Shown in pieces: positions 61,303 to 64,000 of a stretch of DNA of 64,000 nucleotides. Numbering within the stretch: the stretch's first letter is position 1; each line of letters starts with the position of its first letter. The position numbers and the translations under genes are program-made. Source of the DNA: Panax quinquefolius (taxonomy: Eukaryota > Streptophyta > Magnoliopsida > Apiales > Araliaceae); the NCBI GenBank assembly GCA_020205615.1, contig CM035170.1:120165674-120229673 (forward strand). Reading direction: 5' to 3'. The notes under the pieces were generated by a model that saw only the letters and a list, made by a program, of their open reading frames with translations, had not been told where the DNA came from and did not search any database.

Positions 61303-61310
<8 letters not shown>
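61085..61310. mobile_element. GCGACGG-family MITE, copy 3
   Basis: The left end GATTAGGATCAAGTCAAGATAT is mirrored by ATGACTTGATCATC at the right. The interior holds TTTAGCGACGGTTTAGG and GTCGTTAAAAGTATAGACGACGG. It is flanked on both sides by TA runs, which suggests TA-rich targets. Confidence 0.65.

Positions 61311-61354
<44 letters not shown>
61308..61354. repeat. (TA)n microsatellite
   Basis: A pure TA run of about 45 bp separates two MITEs. Confidence 0.85.
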
Positions 61355-61357
<3 letters not shown>

Positions 61358-61722
61358 AATAATTCATTACATGTATTTATAATGAATCTTTATAGAGCAT
61401 ATATTATTTATACCATTAAAAATAAGAAAGAATAGCTAAGAATAAAATTAAAATCAACGTCTGCTTATTATTATTAGTAGCAAACAATAACTAGGTTAAG
61501 GGTTTATTAACTATTCTAAACTCCTATTAATAAACTCATAAATCTTGGTTAATAAACCATAAACTTTAGTTAATAGTACTAATAGTGAATGGTATGTGTA
61601 TTTTTTACCGTCCACTATTAATCGATTTTTTTAGTTTCTAATTATGACCGTTTTTTTTATTATTAATAGTATAAATAATATATCTCTTTATAAAATTTAT
61701 AACAAATACATATAATGAATCA
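61358..61722. mobile_element. Long-TIR MITE
   Basis: The left arm (ATAATTCATTACATGTATTT ... GAGCATATATTATTTATACC) is imperfectly repeated inverted at the right (TAGTATAAATAATATATCTC ... AATACATATAATGAATCAAT). The arms are about 60-70 bp. The interior also contains inverted TTAATAGT motifs. No coding capacity. Confidence 0.65.
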
Positions 61723-61735
<13 letters not shown>

Positions 61736-61767
<32 letters not shown>

Positions 61768-61770
61768 GGG
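61736..61770. repeat. (TG)n microsatellite followed by G run
   Basis: About 14 TG units end in a run of eight or so G residues. Confidence 0.85.
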
Positions 61771-61805
61771 GGACATAATCTCTACACACTTTCAATGAAA
61801 CATGC

Positions 61806-61969
61806 ATAGCATACGGAAGTGGTTAGCATGAAGTTTATTTTTGAGTAAGTTGGTCGATTGGCCAAATAGAGTCTTGACAGCATGAGATGACTACATGTAT
61901 GATTCTTATTGGGTCGATTAATGAATTTACCTAAAAATGAACTTCATACTAACCGGATCCATAACATAT
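61806..61969. mobile_element. Mutator-like foldback MITE, copy 3
   Basis: The element is 61815-61960 with ends GGAAGTGGTTAGCATGAAGT and CATACTAACCGGATCC. The 9-bp flanks are ATAGCATAC and ATAACATAT, 7 of 9 identical, an aged target duplication. An open frame at 61909-62148 crosses the right end of this element and is therefore not credible. Confidence 0.78.
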
Positions 61970-62929
61970 ACCACATAATCAGTATTGTTTTATCGGCATT
62001 CGGAATTATTATTGTATTCTTTGTTTTGTTTTTTCTGAGTATGACCATTCAAATATTCCAATCTAGTAGTATCATTTGGAGGCTGAAAATAAAAGAGAAA
62101 TTATTGAAAAAACATAACTCTTATCATCTGTACTTTCAAAATCTTTAATATCAAGAGTAATATTAAAGTGTCGTAACGAATCCGTAAAGAGTATTATAAA
62201 TTTTATTTATCTTTTTAACTCTCCGTTCCATTAAAAGATTAAATTGTAAAATTTTATATTAAAAACAAGTCATTTTTTATGGTATTATAATATAATATAC
62301 AGTTTGTAACACACTAGTCTCACATCGAAATATGTAGAATTTTTTTTATATATATAAGAAATTATATTACTAATAATAGTACATTCAGTCATATTTTTTG
62401 GGTGAGCATGTGATGTGTTAAGATAGTCCAAGAAGATACTAATGAGAAAGCGATTTGAGCGTGATTGTTACGGGTATACTTAGGTGGTGTTTGATAAAAC
62501 TGAGTGTGACTTAAATACATTTTAAATATTGAACTTTTTTATTTTTTATAACTTAAACACTAATATTTCAACTTTAAGAATATCAAACCTTAATATTTCT
62601 AAATTCATATAAACTACCTTTTGGCTACCGAATTTATCATTTTTTATCGGAATAAGTCACATAATTCAAAACGAAAGGATAAAGTCTCTTAAAGATATAT
62701 ATCATTAATTATATTAGCTCTAGTTTTTCCCCTTTTTTCATCTTTTTTACACACTAATTACGTGCCTATAATTTATGTGCTTTCAAACATATTTAAGGTT
62801 TTCTATTAATGTGGACAATTAAGTATTTTAAGAGTATTTATGTTGGAATGTAGGATTTATTACACCAAAATTGTGCATAAACACCAAATTTAAAAATTGA
62901 TTAATGGCAAAACTAATGATTTGGACACC
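61970..62929. other. Gene-free spacer
   Basis: No gene recognised. At 62484 GGTGGTGTTTGATAAAACTG resembles one end of the hAT-like MITE at 53649-54393, but no partner end is visible here. Confidence 0.55.
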
Positions 62930-64000
62930 GAAGTTGCATGTTTTATTGAATATCCGATTGAACTTTTAATTTTTCAAATTAACTCACTGAACTATTTTTT
63001 TTTTTCAAATTGGGTCATTCCGTTAAAAAAAATTGACAAACGTTAAAAAATTGCTTATGTGGCGCTGAAGTGGCAAAAAAATAAAAAATATTGCTTATGT
63101 GGCAAAAAAAAAATCAAAAACAGATTTTAAAAATAAAAAAAAGTAACATTTTAAAGTTTAAAATAACAAAAACATAATAAAATCAAACAAAAATAAAAAT
63201 ATCTTTTCTTCTTCAACTAAAAGATTTAACCATCTTGATTATTTGGCAAAAACAAATTTTTTAAAAACAAATTTTTTAAAAATAGAAAATTTTTTAAAAC
63301 AATTTTTTAAAAAAAACAGATTTTTTAAAAAATAGAATTTTTTAAAAAATCAGATTTTTTAAAAACAGCCTTTTTAAAAAAAACAAAAATTTTAATAACA
63401 GAATTTTTAAAAACAGATTTTTAAAAAATGGAATTTTTAAAAACAGAATTCTATAAAAATATAATTTTTTAAAAACAGATTTTTTAAAAAACTTAATTTT
63501 TTAAAAAACTGATTTTTTAAAAAAATATAATTTTAAAAAACAGAACTTTTTAAAAACAGAATTTTAAAAAAAATAGAATTCTGTTTTTAAAAAAAATCCA
63601 TTTTTTTACAAAAAAACTGTTTTTAAAAAAAGTACATTTTTTAAAAATATGTTTTAAAAATTCTTTTTTAAAAAAGGTTGTTTTAAAAATTCTGTTTTAA
63701 AAAAAAATCCATTTTTAAAAATTCTATTTTTTAAAAAATATCAGTTTTAAAAAATTCTATTTTTTAACAAATTACATTTTTTAAAAAAATCTATTTTTTT
63801 AAAAAATTATATTTTTAAAAAATTCTGTTTTTTGCCAAATAATCAAGATGGTTAAATCTTTTTAGTTGAAGAGGAAAAGATATTTTGATTTTTTTGTTTT
63901 TGTTTTATTTTATTATATTTTTGTTATTTTTAAAACTTTAAAATATTTATTTTTTTTATTTTTAAAATCTGTTTTCGATTTTTTTTTGCCACATAAGCAA
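62930..64000. mobile_element. Large palindromic element running off the right edge
   Basis: The left arm at about 63091-63255 (TTGCTTATGTGGCAAAA ... TTATTTGGCAAAAA) is the near-perfect complement of the right arm at 63826-64000. The centre is at about 63545. Between the arms are many degenerate units of TTTTTAAAAACAGAAT and the inverse. The flank 62930-63090 repeats TTGCTTATGTGGC twice and contains TTAACTCACTGAACT and CCGTTAAAAAAA. It is non-coding. It may be a Mutator-like foldback element; its right end is outside the window. Confidence 0.7.

Overview
The window looks like nuclear DNA of a flowering plant, probably a eudicot. It is very AT-rich, has GT-AG introns, plant-specific gene families (F-box, DUF3475/DUF668 PSI-type), TATATAAA-type promoters, abundant MITEs and long nested LTR retrotransposons. 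I cannot name the species from the sequence. No operons, CRISPR arrays or prokaryotic features are present, and I found no convincing new multi-gene system. The main structure is a well-preserved record of nested retrotransposon insertion.

Layout. 1-2883 is gene-free with small repeats. 2884-14924 holds three solo LTRs of one Ty3/gypsy-like family (family A), one of them split by a different LTR (6758-9389). 15261-19599 is the first genic island: a one-exon F-box gene (15991-17181) and a two-exon gene for a small membrane protein (18910-19599), followed by a Stowaway-like MITE. 20094-28754 is a larger related LTR (family B) carrying two younger solo LTRs, each with a perfect 5-bp target-site duplication. 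29195-43572 is a near-complete but decayed Ty3/gypsy element on the minus strand (5' LTR, PBS, gag, PR, RT, RNase H, IN, PPT, 3' LTR). Another 4.6-kb LTR (36141-40748) sits inside its gag. 43573-47348 holds two copies of a short repeat also seen at 5756-6530; one is split by a third LTR type (43978-46337).

48922-56446 is the second genic island: a six-exon Bet1-like SNARE gene (minus), a degenerate tRNA-Val-like sequence, a hAT-like MITE, and a DUF3475/DUF668 PSI-type gene (minus). Both protein genes carry a single one-base frameshift in a T run against an otherwise conserved reading frame, which suggests either homopolymer assembly errors or very recent decay. 57.4-64.0 kb is gene-free and rich in MITEs, including three copies of a Mutator-like foldback family with 9-bp target duplications and a large palindrome that runs off the right edge.

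The cellular genes do not form a pathway. They are ordinary dispersed housekeeping or regulatory genes: ubiquitin-ligase substrate adaptor, ER-Golgi SNARE, PSI-type growth regulator and an unknown small membrane protein.
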